Shown: positions 6,339 to 18,800, numbered from the stretch's first letter. The stretch is DNA of 64,000 nucleotides from Prosthecobacter sp. (GCA_019186985.1 JABARQ010000008.1:42288-106287); one strand, 5' to 3'. The notes: generated by a model from the sequence alone, not told the origin. Program-made: numbers and translations.

Positions 6339-7568
6339 TCATGGCAGGATGCCGAACCACTGGTCGGCCGCCTCCCTCGTCACCAGTTCCCGGTAGTGCT
6401 TGAAGATGATCGCCGGGGAGTTCCCTGCCTCCAGGGCCACCTGGGCCGCACTCTGCACCACCGCGATCCGGTAGCTGATGTAGGAATGCCTCAGGGCGTT
6501 GTGCGGCCATGCCAGCCCCAAGCTCCTGGCCAGACGTCGTGCCTTCATGAAAAGGGCAGCGTCAGGAACCACCGGTCCGCGCCTCTCCACCTTCTCCAGC
6601 CAGCTGGCGAGGTTGTCGCTGACCGGCACGATCCGGCGTGAGGCCGTCTTGGCCTGACCGGCTCGCAGCTCGATGATCTTGCGGCCCAGGTCCACGGCAT
6701 TCCAGTTAAGGCGTGCGATTTCCGCCCCCCGCAGGCCCGAGAATCCGCCAATGGCCAGGATGGGTATCAGGTCCGCTGAGGCAGCCCGCATGAGCTTCTC
6801 CATCTGCTCGGGGGTGAAGATGCCGACGTCTGTGTCCACCTGCTTGCCGCGCTTGAGCTCCTCGGCGACCGTGGGTTCGTTCTTGGGCAGATAGCCTCGC
6901 CGCTTGGCGAAGGAGAACAGCTCCTTCACGCGCTTGAGCCAGTTGTTGCGTGTGACCATGGAATGATCGCCACGGCGCAGCCAGCTGTCGATCATAGCTC
7001 CCGTGACCTTCATGATCTCACCCGGGTAAGTCCTGGAGAAGTTGCGCAGGTAGGTAGATAGGTGGCTGAGGTAATGCTCATTCAAGCCGTCCTGCCTCTT
7101 GAGCAGGAGGAGCTCCTCGACCACCTGGGGCACGGTGATGCCGGGCTGGTAGCTGCGTGACCGGGCAAGGAAGTCCTCGACGGCGGTCAGCAGGGGGACA
7201 TCGCCGAGCTTGCGTCGGCACTGGAGATATTCCTCGACCACGGACACGAGGGGCAGGCTGAGGGGGCTGAGCATGTCCTGAACCGTTCGGAGAGTTTCCC
7301 GGTCCTGGGGGCGCAGATCGTTGTCGTTGCTCATGCCGCGCTGGATGTTGAGGGCTACCTTACGTGCCTCGTTCTTGGCGGCGTCGAGCGAGCCGAAGGT
7401 GAGTCTGCGTCGTTGCTGGTTGAGATAGAAGGCGATGGTGAACCTGGGGGCACCCCGGCAGGAGCCGCAGTAGATGGGGACGGCAGCTGAACCTTGTTTG
7501 ATGACGGCCACGGGCTTGCCTTTGGCCCTGGGGGAAGAGGGCCGAGTTGTCATGCTTTTGTCATGCAT
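6339..7568 (-). CDS. tyrosine recombinase/integrase
   Basis: A 409-residue phage-type integrase. An N-terminal arm/DNA-binding region is followed by a SAM-like core-binding domain (about 170-255) and a catalytic domain. Visible catalytic elements are the first Arg in SGLRGAEIARL, the second Arg in WPHNALRHSY, and the nucleophile Tyr in FKHYREL near the C-terminus. The usual HxxR histidine reads N (N-A-L-R) and the later H/W position reads N in EAGNS, variants I have seen in integrases of Planctomycetes/Verrucomicrobia. It defines the right end of the mobile island. The start ATG 7568 has TTGACA about 20 bp upstream, without a clear -10. Confidence 0.85.
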   Translation of the reverse strand: MHDKSMTTRPSSPRAKGKPVAVIKQGSAAVPIYCGSCRGAPRFTIAFYLNQQRRRLTFGSLDAAKNEARKVALNIQRGMSNDNDLRPQDRETLRTVQDMLSPLSLPLVSVVEEYLQCRRKLGDVPLLTAVEDFLARSRSYQPGITVPQVVEELLLLKRQDGLNEHYLSHLSTYLRNFSRTYPGEIMKVTGAMIDSWLRRGDHSMVTRNNWLKRVKELFSFAKRRGYLPKNEPTVAEELKRGKQVDTDVGIFTPEQMEKLMRAASADLIPILAIGGFSGLRGAEIARLNWNAVDLGRKIIELRAGQAKTASRRIVPVSDNLASWLEKVERRGPVVPDAALFMKARRLARSLGLAWPHNALRHSYISYRIAVVQSAAQVALEAGNSPAIIFKHYRELVTREAADQWFGILP

Positions 7569-7920
7569 GACGTGGGGAGAGGTGTCAAAAGAGAGGCTGG
7601 GCTTAGCGCTGGAAGCCGATGGAATAAGGGTTCCAGCGTCATTTTGAGGCTGAATTGGAGGCCTCTTTTTGTAAGCCCGTTGGGGTCGGGGGCAGGTGGA
7701 ACAAAGTCGTCATGAGCCTGAGCTCGTGAGGGCGTGGGAGGACTTCAATGCGGCATGGTTCGACCGGGGCTGCGATGGGAATGAACAATGACCAAGGAAT
7801 GAGCCAAGGCCCGAATGACCTGGGGACATGTCGGTGGTTGAATGTTCTCATGCCTGGGAGCTTGGGGCTTCCAGGGTCATTGGAGCCTGGTCATTGGGTG
7901 TTGATCCCCAGGGGCCTGGC
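7569..7920. other. non-coding spacer at island right end with a six-copy motif
   Basis: A 352-bp gap with no gene. The consensus (C/G)AATGA(G)CC(A/T)(A/G)GG occurs three times forward (7786-7797, 7797-7809, 7813-7825) and three times inverted (7871-7883, 7885-7898, 7913-7926). The outer pair can form a 14-bp stem (7797-7811 with 7913-7926, one bulge). Its position between the integrase promoter and the chromosomal nitrilase gene fits arm-type integrase/excisionase sites, but the att core cannot be defined because the left end is not in the window. Confidence 0.5.
7646..7670 (+). terminator. weak terminator-like hairpin
   Basis: GAGGC (7646-7650), a 10-nt loop, GCCTC (7661-7665), then TTTTT. 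The stem is only 5 bp. It could stop plus-strand transcription leaving the integrase region; no gene directly upstream needs it. Confidence 0.35.
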
Positions 7921-8691
7921 TCATTCAAACGCATCCCGCAGGGCGGGGAACTGGGCGCGCCAGTCGCGGACGACACTGCCTTCCAGGCGGGCACAGAGTT
8001 CGTGTTCACGTTCGCCGGCGTCGGCGATGATGATGCCGTGGGGATCGGCCACGAGGCTGCGGCCGTTGTAGTGGAACTGCGGGTCGGAGCCGGTGCGGTT
8101 CACGCCGATGACATAGGCCTGGTTTTCGATGGCGCGGGCCTGCAGCAGGGTGATCCAGTGATGGTAGCGTTTCAAGGGCCAGGCGGCCATGTAGGCCAGC
8201 ACCTCGGCTCCCTGGCGCACGGCTTCGCGGGCCAGTTCAGGAAAGCGCAGGTCGTAGCAGATCAGCGGGGCGATCCGGAGGCCTCCCCATTCAAACAGGA
8301 CCGGTGCCGTACCGCGTTCATGCACCTCCGCCTCGCCGCCGAGTGAAAACGGGCGCATCTTGCTGTAGCGGGCGAGTTCGCGTCCGTCCGGGGCCACGGC
8401 CAGCGCCTGGTTCAGGGCTTTGTCGCCAGGGCCGGGGACGACGAGTCCGCCAAGCACGCAGCACTGCCAGTCGGCGGCGAGTTTTTTCAGGAACTGCTCG
8501 GTTTCACCGCCCCGGGGTTCGGCCGTGATGTTCAGGGCGCAGGAGAAGCCGGTGGCGAACATCTCGGGCAGGATGAGGAGCGAGCCTGGGGAGGGTGGCG
8601 CGGCTTCCAGGAGTGCGTGAACCCTGGCGAAGCTGGCGGCCTTGTCCTCCCAGACGGAGTCCAGTTGCAGGGCGTGGATGGTCAGGCTCAT
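7921..8691 (-). CDS. carbon-nitrogen hydrolase (omega-amidase/nitrilase superfamily)
   Basis: A 256-residue enzyme with the complete nitrilase triad: Glu43 in LPEMFATGFS, Lys111 in YSKMRPFS and Cys145 in ICYDLRFPE. The length and sequence style fit the YafV/Nit2 omega-amidase group, which hydrolyses alpha-ketoglutaramate or alpha-ketosuccinamate, or a related amide, in the cytoplasm. I chose ATG 8691 (MSLTIHALQLD) because the 14 residues before it are not part of the conserved fold. It is the first chromosomal gene right of the island. It is divergent from the LysM gene, with an 83-bp shared promoter region. The exact substrate is not visible. Confidence 0.85.
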   Translation of the reverse strand: MSLTIHALQLDSVWEDKAASFARVHALLEAAPPSPGSLLILPEMFATGFSCALNITAEPRGGETEQFLKKLAADWQCCVLGGLVVPGPGDKALNQALAVAPDGRELARYSKMRPFSLGGEAEVHERGTAPVLFEWGGLRIAPLICYDLRFPELAREAVRQGAEVLAYMAAWPLKRYHHWITLLQARAIENQAYVIGVNRTGSDPQFHYNGRSLVADPHGIIIADAGEREHELCARLEGSVVRDWRAQFPALRDAFE

Positions 8692-8774
8692 GAGTCCCGC
8701 CACTATGACCGCTCCGTTCCTGCCTGCCAGCAAATGCGGCTGGCTATTCTGCGGGCCTTTTTTACACTGGCCCC

Positions 8775-9419
8775 ATGGCCCAATACACCATTCAGCCTGG
8801 CGACAATCCGAGCAAGATTGCCAAGAAGTTCGGCATGACCCTGGCGCAGTTCCAGCAGGCGAATCCGGGGCTGGTCGAATGGGGCACGGGCAGCTGGAAG
8901 GTGCTTTTCCCCGGCCAGGTCGTGAACGTCACCGGGGCGGTGACGGGCATGCCTGCCGAACCTGCCGCAGCACCCACCAGCTTTGCCGCGCCGCCGCCCT
9001 GGATGCAGATCGCCATCATGGAGCAGGGGGTGCAGGAGTGGGCCCAGGGGGACAATCCGAGGATCCTGGAATACCTGCGCAGCTGCGGCATCAGCGGCAG
9101 CCTTCTGAAGGATGAAACCGCCTGGTGCGCCGCCTTCGTGAACTGGTGCATCCTCAAGTCGGGCTTCAGCCCTCGGGGCAGCGCCAAGGTTTCCGACTGG
9201 TGGGGCTGGGGCAGGCCGGTGGCGGCGACCTACGGTGCCATCTGCATCCTTCAGCCCCTGACCGTGGACCAGGCCAGCAGCGGCCATATCGGGTTCCTCC
9301 ATGCCATGGATGCCACCAACGTCTGGCTCCTGAGCGGGAACTCCAAAAATCAGGTGCGCATTTCGCCCTATCCCAAGGCCAAGCTGATCCATAACGCTCC
9401 CTATCGCTGGCCTTACTGA
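8775..9419 (+). CDS. LysM protein with TIGR02594-type lysin domain
   Basis: A 214-residue protein. Residues 1-52 are a LysM domain (YTIQPGDNPSKIAKKF...LFPGQVVNV) that binds peptidoglycan. A Pro/Ala linker follows, then an NlpC/P60-CHAP-like TIGR02594 domain with the catalytic-type motif DETAWCAAFVNWCI (Cys at about 117) and a downstream GHIGFLHAMD histidine. It has no signal peptide, which is like phage or tailocin endolysins or proteins exported by other routes. A strong terminator follows about 100 bp downstream, so it is likely monocistronic. The role is inferred: peptidoglycan cleavage. Confidence 0.8.
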   Translation: MAQYTIQPGDNPSKIAKKFGMTLAQFQQANPGLVEWGTGSWKVLFPGQVVNVTGAVTGMPAEPAAAPTSFAAPPPWMQIAIMEQGVQEWAQGDNPRILEYLRSCGISGSLLKDETAWCAAFVNWCILKSGFSPRGSAKVSDWWGWGRPVAATYGAICILQPLTVDQASSGHIGFLHAMDATNVWLLSGNSKNQVRISPYPKAKLIHNAPYRWPY

Positions 9420-9521
9420 GGGGGCGGACATGAAATCATCAATGACGGCTTGAAGTCAGGAAGTGCAGCCCTTCGGTGTCGCTGAAAGGTTGGGGCGATG
9501 CCGCCCAGGGATGATTTTGAG

Positions 9522-9546
9522 CGAGCCAGGATCAGGCTCGTTTTTT
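9522..9546 (+). terminator. Rho-independent terminator
   Basis: CGAGCC (9522-9527), a 7-nt loop, GGCTCG (9535-9540), then TTTTTT. It lies about 100 bp after the LysM gene stop. Confidence 0.85.
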
Positions 9547-9762
9547 GAATTCAAAGCAGGCTTCAGCTTCAAGACCAGCAGTTCGTTCTGGGCCTTCGGG
9601 CATGGATGCTGGCGTTGAGTGACGCAGCCTGTTGGATAAAAACCGATGCCTGAGTACTGTTCTAAAGAACGCATCCAAAGGCTCGGACAGGCCTCTCAAG
9701 GGTGCATAAGCAGCTGCTTAAAAGCCTGTAAATCCATAATTTTCATAATTCTATTTGGAAAT

Positions 9763-9791
9763 TTGGGTCGATTGAACAAAATTATTACAAT
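9763..9791 (+). promoter_or_regulatory. candidate sigma70-type promoter of the giant surface protein
   Basis: TTGGGT (9763-9768), a 17-bp spacer, TACAAT (9786-9791), in an AT-rich patch 36 bp upstream of the ATG at 9828. The -10 is good and the -35 mediocre. Confidence 0.4.
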
Positions 9792-9827
9792 TTCCAGACA
9801 ATCGACCAACCCTTGCCAGCCATCGTC

Positions 9828-12800
9828 ATGTCCACCGTCATCCCTCCTTCTCCGGCCAAGGCGGCCTGCTTTTTCGGGGCGAAGCTTCTGGCCGGGTTCA
9901 TGGCCTGGCTGTTTCTGATATCGGGGGTTCAGGCGCAAGTCGTTGTTCAGGAATATTATATCGCCCTGCCGGAGGCCCAGATCCGGCAGAATTTCCTGTC
10001 CCTTGCCAGCAACACAGGAACAACCCTGGACTCCGTGATTTCAGTGACGGTGGGTAATTCGGGAACCAGGGTTATTTACGATCACTGGGAGGATGGCTAC
10101 GAGGTGGATCTCAACAATCCGGTCCAGACCACGACGAAGATCTGGGGTGATGGCAGCAACGCCAACGGCATCGCCCCCGGTTTTGCCAACGATCCTTCCG
10201 GCCTGAGCGCGGGAGCGGTGCTGGCCCTGCGCAACCTCGTGACCCTGCCACGCAATGCCTCCACCATTCTTTATGATGGACGTGACCGGCTGGGGGCGAC
10301 CAACGCCATCGTGGTTTCCCGGTCAGCCTGGGCCACCACCCCGGGCAGCGTGCTTGCGGACGCCACGGAGGTTTACCCGGTTGTGGACTGGGGCACGTCG
10401 TTTGTGATGCCCGTGGGTGAGGATGTCATCTATCCCACGCCGCTGACCTCCTCGATGTTTGAGAAGGTGTCCCTGTTTGTGCAGGCGGCGGAAAACGGCA
10501 CGCAGGTGCTGATCGACCTGAACGGCGACAGCACGGTGGACAGCACGGTGACGCTGAACCGAGGCGAAGTGCATTTCACCGCCTCCGGGGTTCAGAAGGG
10601 GGCGACGGTGTCGGCCAGCAAGCCGGTGCAGGTGCATCTCATGACCGGGGATGTCGGAGCGAACTACGAGTCGCGCTGGTTTGCCATCCCGCCGCAGAGC
10701 CAGTGGGGCATCCGCTACTACTCCGCCGTCGGCACCGCCTCGAACGGCCACGAGGCCTTTGCCTTCCTCTACAACCCGAACGCCTCGGCGATCACGATCA
10801 ACTACACCACGCGCACCGGCAGCGGATCGTTTTCCATTCCTGCCAGGGACACCTACCGTCACCAGCTTCCGCAGAACTCCGGCATTGATTACGACAGCAT
10901 CTCGGACCAGCCGTTTTTCGGAGTCGGGGCGGTCGGTGCCAAGCCAAGCTCCAACAATGTGTATGACTGGGGCTTCACCCTGGTGCCGCAGAACAACCTG
11001 ACGACCGCGCTGGTGGTCGGCTGGGGGCCGGGCACGTCCGACCTTTCACAAAACGGCAGCCCCGCCTGGGTCACCGCATTGACGGCCACCCGCATCTATG
11101 TGGACTACGACGGTGACCATGACGGCGGCCTGACGGATCCGACAGGGCAGGATTACGATGTGCATTATGACATCGCCGGACTGGAGTCCATGCGTCTCTA
11201 CGATCCGGACAAGGACCAGACGGCGATGCGCATCTACACGCTCGACGGCACGCTGATCACCGGTGCCTGGGGACAGGATCCGGCGGTGGCCGGGGCGGGC
11301 AATCCCTACCTGGACGTGGGCACGACGATCCCCGCCTATCCGGCGCCGGTCATGGTCAAGACCTCGCGCATCGCCACGGACAACGCACCCGCCGGGCTGA
11401 GCGTCGGGGACGTGCTCGAGTACACCATCCGGCTCGACAACAAGTCGCTGGTTTCCATCACCTCCGTGCCGGTGCTCGACACCCTGCCCGGCGGCGTGAG
11501 CTATGTCACCGGCAGCACGACGAAGGACGGCAGCGCCGTGGCCGACGCCGGCACGTCGCCCTTTCCGCTGGATGAGGACGGCCTGATCGTGCCGATCGTG
11601 CGTTCACGCGAGTTCACGGAGGTGAAGTTCCTGGTCGCGATCACGGCTTCCGGCACGCTGACGAACACGGCTGATGTCCTTGGTTATCCCGGTGTCCGCG
11701 CGCTGAACACGGTGAACGTTCCGTCGGGTGGAGGCTCGACCAGCTGCGCCCTGCAGTTCACGAACAGCTCGGGCAGCCCTTCGGACTACCTTCCCGGCCA
11801 GGGCGTTTATGTCACGCTCACCGACGCGGATGCGAACACCAACTCCACCGTAGCGGAAAGCGTGCAGGTCGTGGTCACCAATGGCGGCAATGGCGACGCT
11901 GAGTTTGTCACCCTGGAGGAGACCGGCGTGAACACCGGCGTGTTCCGCAACACTTCAGCCCTGGCCACCTCGACGACGATCGGCCTCGATCCGGATGACG
12001 GCACCCTCAATGTCCAGATCGGCAACACGCTCAGCAGCCAGTATCTCGACCCGCAGTTTGCCGACACCTGTTCGGACACGGCCACCATCAACGCCCCCGG
12101 CCTGACCAAGCAGCTCTATCTCGACACCGACGGCGCTGACGCAGACACCACGGGTGACCTGGACCGCGTTGACCCTGTCGCCACCACGGACGCCACGACC
12201 AGCACCAGCCAGTCCCTCGCCACCGGTGCCAGCGCCACGTTCACGCAGACGCCGGCGTTTGTGTCAAGCTTCACCCTGCCGTCCGGTGGAACCCTCAGCG
12301 GACGCGCCTATGTGCAGGTTCCTTCGGGCAGCCTGCCGGGCACGCCGGACATCACGGCCGCCGTGCGGAAAAACGGCACGCCCTTTGCCACGCTCAGCTC
12401 ACCTTCAGCGACGCTTCTCAGCGGCGGCACGCAGACGATCAGCGTGGGAACGACCAGCAGCCTGCAGAGCGCCAGCACCTCCAGCCTGAGCTTCTCCCAC
12501 AACGTCGCGGCTGGTGACAACCGGCTTCTGCTGGTGGCCGTGGCCCTGGGGGCGACGACCCAGACCGGCAATCCTCCCAGCCTGACAGGTGTGACCTATG
12601 GCGGTACTGCGATGACGCTGGTCGGCTCCCAGGGTTCAGGTTCCGGCGGCAGCAATGATGACACCGTCTCCTACATCTACCGCATGGTGGCGCCTCCGGT
12701 CGGGACGGCGAACGTGGTTGTCACCCTCGGTGGCAACGGTGCGGTGGCCGCCGGTGCGACAACCTTCTACAATGTCGACCAGACCACGCCGCTTGGCACC

Positions 12801-15800
12801 TTCGCCTCGGTGGGTGGTTTTGGCAGCACGCCTTCGGTCACGGTCAGTTCGGCCACCGGCCAGGTGGTGTTTGGAACCGTGGCGGCGGATGAGAATCCAA
12901 CCCTGACCACCGGCTCCGGCCAGACTTCGCGCTGGCTCTACAACAACTATGGCCCGACCTCCGGCGCCACCAGCACGGAGGACGGCGCCAGCTCCGTCAC
13001 CTTTTCCTACTCAAGCACGGATGGCTCGCAGGACTGGGCCATCGCCGCTGTGCCGGTGCGCCCGGCCAGCAGCGACGCCATCTACCAGCTCGACTGGTCC
13101 GCGACCCTGGGCTCCGCCACCACGGCTGTCAGTGGTGATGTCATCAGCGTCGTCGTGCAGAACAACGTCGCCGCCACGCCGATGAGCCTGCTCTATGACA
13201 GCCAGACCTATCCGGCGCGCATCGACCTGCCGACCACGACGGTCATCGACACGCTCACCGTGTCCGTTTACGACGCCGCCTATCCGGCGGGAAGCGCGGT
13301 CACCGGAGCCGCCGTGGGATCCACCGTTTATGTGCGCGTCGCAGTCACTGATCCCTTTGGCACCTATGACATCACCAGCAGCGACCTTGTCATCGACGGC
13401 ACCGGAACGGCGGGCGACGTGAGCACCACGCTGGGCAGCGGCCAGGTCGTCTCCGATGACGGCACGGTGAAGGTTTATGAATACGCCTGGGCCACCACCG
13501 CGACCCAGGGCGGCTACAGCCTCACCGCCACCTCCAAGGAAGGCTACGAGAACACCATCCAGTCCTCGAAGTCCTCCTCCTTCACCCTCACCGAGCTCGA
13601 CCTTGGAACGCCGAGCACGACGGTCTTCAACAAGGACGTGTATGCCGCTGATGAAACCGTCTGCATCACCACCACCGACCTCGACCAGAACCAGAATCCT
13701 GCGGCGGCTGAAACCGTGCTCGTCACCGTCCTTTCCAGCTCCGGCGACAGCGAAATCGTGATGCTGACGGAGACCGGCGTGAACACCGGCGCCTTCAGCT
13801 TCTGCGTCACCGCCAGTTCCACGACGGGCGGCACGCCCGGCAACGGCACGCTTCACGCCCCGGTGGGCAGCGTGCTGACGGTCACTTATGTGGATCCGGA
13901 CGACTCCTCCGACACCTCGGGCGACACGGCTTCCGTGCCCACGGCGGCACCTTCATTGAGCGTGGTGAAGACGCTGCTCTCACCTGCGGACGGCCAGGCG
14001 ATGGTCGGTGAATCCGTGCAGTATCGCCTGCGGGTCACCAACACCGGCGGCAGCACGCTGAGCAGCATCCAGGTGACGGACAGCTTCCCGGCCCTGAACC
14101 TGGCCTATGCCTCAGCCTCCGTCACGCCTGACAGCAGCGGTGCAGGTTCCATCGTCTGGAACAACGTGGGGCCGCTCACCTCCGGCCAGAGCACCGACAT
14201 CGTGGTCACCTTCACCGCGCTGGCCTCGGCCGCACCGGCGGTCAACAGCGTGCTGGCGGACGCGGGCGGCGGCCTGACCGCAACCGACACCGAGGACGTC
14301 ATCATCACCAGCCCCTCGCTTTCGATCCTCAAGACCCTGGTCAGTCCGAACCCCGGCCCGGCGGGCAAGGGTGACGAGGTGGTCTTTGACATCCTGGTTC
14401 AGAACACGGGTGACACCCTCATCACCATGGTGCCGCTTGAGGACAGCTACAGCAGCGCCCTCTTTGACTTCGTCTCCGCCACGACGACGCCCGATGGTGA
14501 GGGCGGCGGCAGCCTGGTCTGGAACGACCTCACCGGCGCGGGCAGCCTTGGTGTCGGCGAGTCCTACCTGCTGACGGTCACCCTGCGGGCGAAGGGTGCC
14601 GCAAATCCGGCAACCAACCATGCCGCCATCCTTTATGCCGTCGATGTGAACGGCGATCCCGTCCCGCCGGTGGACAGCACCGCCAGCCTGGTGACCGAGG
14701 CCGCCAGCATCCGCGGCACGGTTTATGACGACGATGATGACGACGACATCTTCAGCGCCGGTGACACAGCGCTTCCTGGCGTCACCGTGCGCCTCTACAC
14801 CGACCCCGATGGTGACGGCGATCCCGCCGACGGCACGCTCGTGGACATGACGACCACGCTCGCCGACGGCAGCTATGAATTCCTCAACCTCGACCTGGGC
14901 GACTACGTGGTCGTCGAGGAGGACATCCTGGGCTATGTCAGCCTTCAGGACACCGAGGGCGCGCCGACCGACAACCGCATCCGCGTCGGCATCAGCAGCT
15001 TCATCGCCCACACCGGCAGGAACTTCCTCGACGCCTTGCTCGACACCTCCACCTACGGGTCGATCAGCGGCCAGGTGCGGGATGACACGGACGGCGACGG
15101 CAGCCTGGCGGACTCCGACTCCGGCATCTCCGGCGTCACCGTCGGCCTCTACACGGATCCAAATGGCGACGGCAGCTACAACGACGGCATCCTGCTTGCC
15201 ACCACCGTCACCAACGGCGGCGGTGCCTTCAGCTTCACGCTCGTGCCTCCTGGAAGTTATGTCGTGGTGGAAACCGATCCTGCGGGTTATGTCAGCACGG
15301 CGGACGCGGCGAACCCGAACGACAACCGCATCGCCCTCACCCTGCCGCCCTCCGGCAGCGTCACTGGCAATGACTACCTCGACACCAGCAACACCGCCGT
15401 GCTAGGCAGCATCGGTGACAGCGTTTGGCTGGATGCCGACAATGATGGCATCAAGGGCCTGGGCGAAAGCGGGGTCGATGGCGTCGTGGTGGAGCTTTAC
15501 ACCAGCACGCAGACACCGGGGTCGGAAGCTCCCTATCTGAGCGCCACCACGGCCTCGGGCGGCGCTTATCTGTTCACTCAGGTGCCGCCGGGAGGCTATG
15601 TGCTTTATCTGTCGGCCTCGAACTTCAGCTCCGGCGGCGCGCTGCTGTCAGCGGCGCTTTCCAGCTCAGTGACCGTTACGGTCGATGACAGCACGGACAA
15701 TGATGACAACGGCATCCAGGCAGGCGGCGCAGGCACGCCGGTCAGCAGCCCGGTGGTCCTGCTTGCCTCCGGTGAGACGGATGGAGGCAAGGACTTCGGC

Positions 15801-18800
15801 TTCGTGCCGGACGGCAGCTTTGGCAGCATCTCCGGCGTGGTGATGGAGGACACCACCAACGACCTCGTTGGTGACGTGGGCATCGGTTCGGTGACGGTCA
15901 CGGTTTACACCGACCCTGACGGTGACGGCGACCCATCTGACGGCGTCCTGTGGGGCAGCGCGACCACGGCCCCGGACGGCAGCTATGACTTCTTTGGTGT
16001 GCCGCCGGGGGATTATGTGGTGGAGGAAACCCAGCCTGCGGGCTTCACCAGCGTGACCGACACCGACGGTGGCACGGACAACCGGGTGGCGTTGAGCGTG
16101 GTGCCGGCCGGATCGGCGACCGCCGACTTTATCGAACGTCAGGTCGGCCAGATCACCGGTTCGGTCTTTGCGGACCTCGACAACGATGATTTCGGAGACG
16201 TGCCGCTCTTCAACGTCACGATCACCCTGAAGGACGCCGCCGGGGATGACATCGACAGTGACTCCGGCCTGCCCGGCATTCAGCCGACGACAACGACGAC
16301 GGACATCGACGGCAGCTTCACCTTCGCCGACCTGCTGCCCGGCACCTATCGCGTGATGCAGACCCAGCCCGCCGGGTTCCTGAGCGTCAGCGACACGGAT
16401 GGTGGTGTGGAAAACGAGGTGGAGGTCGTGCTCACCGCCGGAGGCACCGGCACGGCGGATTTTGTTGAAGAGGAGCCTGCGATGGCGGGCAACCTTGTCT
16501 GGCATGATGCCAACAACGACGGTTTCAAGGATGTGTCCGAGGACGGCATTGACGGCGTGATGGTTGAGCTGCTGGACATTTCCAACAACCCGGTGGATGG
16601 CGACCCGCTGGCGCCGGGCGTCCAGGCGCTCACGGCCACCACCTCCGGTGGCGGCGCCTATGGCTTCACCAACCTGCCGCCCGGCCTCTACCGCCTGCGC
16701 ATCAGCACGCCGCCCTCAGGCTTGATCCTTTCATCCAGCATCACCAACAACACCGACGACGGCCAGGATGATGATGACAACGGCAGCCAGGTCATGCCCG
16801 GCGCGCACACCTACAGCCCCGTCTTTGAACTGGTGGCCGGTGATGTGGAAAGCACCATCGACTTCGGCTTCACGGCCGCCGCCGGCACGCTCAGAATCAG
16901 CGGCCAGGTGCGTGACGACTACGACCTGGACGGCAGCTTCTCGGACAGTGACCAGCCGGTGCCGGGCGTGACGGTGAGGCTTTACGCCGACAGCGACAGC
17001 GACGGTGTGTTTGACGCTGGCGCCGACCTGCTGCTGGCCACGACGACGACGGACGCCCTGGGCGCCTACAGCTTCGGCAGCCTGCTGGGCGGCACCTACT
17101 TCGTGCAGGAGGTCGATCCCGCCGGCGCCACCAGCACCGCAGATGTCATGACCGCCAATGACAACCTGATCCGCGTGCTTCTGGCGGGCAGCAACAGCAT
17201 CGGCAACGACTTCCTCGACGCCGTCGACCCCGCCGGTTACGCCTATGACGTCACCACCGGTCAGATCATCCCCGGAGGCAGCATCGCGGTGGGCGGACCT
17301 GGTGCGGTCACCCTCGTCATGGACGGCAGCAGCGGCCAGTACAGCTTCATCACCGACGGCACGGCCGGCACCTACACGATCACCTACACGCCGCCCTCCG
17401 GTTACATCATTGATCCGGCGCGTCCGGTGGCGGGCTCCAGCTTTGATCCGACCGGCGGCAGCAATCCGACGGTGCTTGGGGCGGGAGAGGATGGATTGAA
17501 CCCCGGCTATCTCACCGATGCCACCGCAGGCGCCAATCCCTGGTACCTGAGCTTCGACCTGGCCTCGGGAGATCCCCTGGTCATCAACAACAACATCCCG
17601 CTGCGCCTCGCCACCCCGAAGAAGTATCAATACTGGAAGCTCGTGACGCCCGGCGGCGGGCCTGATCCGGACTCCAACGGAGACGGTGACTGCTACATCG
17701 ACCTCGTTGAGTATGCTCTGAACCTGAACCCCGCCAGCGGCGTGCAGACGGCCCCGGTCTTCCGAGGCGTTCACAACACGCTCACTGGCAGGATCGACGT
17801 GTCCTTTGACCGTGTGGAAGGCGGCCTCGACGACGTCTCCTACACGCTCATGGGGTTGAACGCCCTCAGCGCCTCGCCGGCGGGATGGACGGCGCTTTCC
17901 CTTGTGCCCACCGTCACCAGCAACGGCGACGGCACCGAGACGGTCACCTATGAGGATGTCGAGAGCGATCCTTACTTCACGGGCCTTCAGCAGGGCTTCG
18001 TGCGCCTGAAGGTGGACCTGGATGAGGACGGCAACATGGTCCCCGAGGAGACGGCGGACACGCCAACCTTTGGCTGGACGCGCCGGACCTTTGATCCCGA
18101 ATGCGTCATGACGGGGCATCCCTACCTGAAGGACAAGCTCTTCTGCGGCACGGTGGACGCCGTCGTCGGCAACATGCTCGATGTCACCACCAGCGCCGGC
18201 TCGGAAAGCATCGCCGCACAGTTCGTGCCCGACAGGCAGTATTTCATCGAGGTGTACTCGGGTGACAACGCCGGCCACCGGTTTGACATCGACGAGGCCG
18301 CCGCCACCGCCACGGCCATCGCGCTGGATGCCGCGAGCAGCCGCAACACCCAGGCGTCGGTTCCCGCCAGCCTTGCGGGAGACAAGGTGGTCATCCGCGA
18401 GCATCACACGCTCAACGACCTCTTCCCGAGCACTGAATTCACCGCCACCAACAACGCCGCCACGGCCGACCGCCTGATGTTCATGAACCGCGGCGTCGGC
18501 ACCTACAGCATCTACTGGCTGCTCTTCAACGGCGGCAGTCCGAAGTGGGTGCTCAACGGTGACGGCACGGCCGCCGACCAGGGCGGACGCGTCGTGGATC
18601 CGACCGAAGGCTGGTACACGCATCCGCGCGGCACCGCCCATGAAGTTGTCTGGCACGGCATGGTGCGCGCCAATGCCTTCGCCTGCCCGCTCGTCGCCGG
18701 CCCCACCTTTGTCGGCAGCGGCTATCCCATGGATCAAAGCCCCGCCATGCGCGGCATGACCGCCGGCGCCGGCTTCATCGGCACCCGCGACCCGTCCACG

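Larger units (their letters stand above)
9420..9827. other. 408-bp intergenic region
   Basis: No gene is seen. It contains the terminator at 9522-9546 and a clearly AT-richer stretch at about 9720-9800 carrying the probable promoter of the giant surface protein. Confidence 0.6.

Noticed and set aside
7755..7775. GGTTCGACC resembling a tRNA T-arm near the integrase
   Set aside because: The flanking bases do not pair into a T stem and no acceptor or anticodon arm is present.
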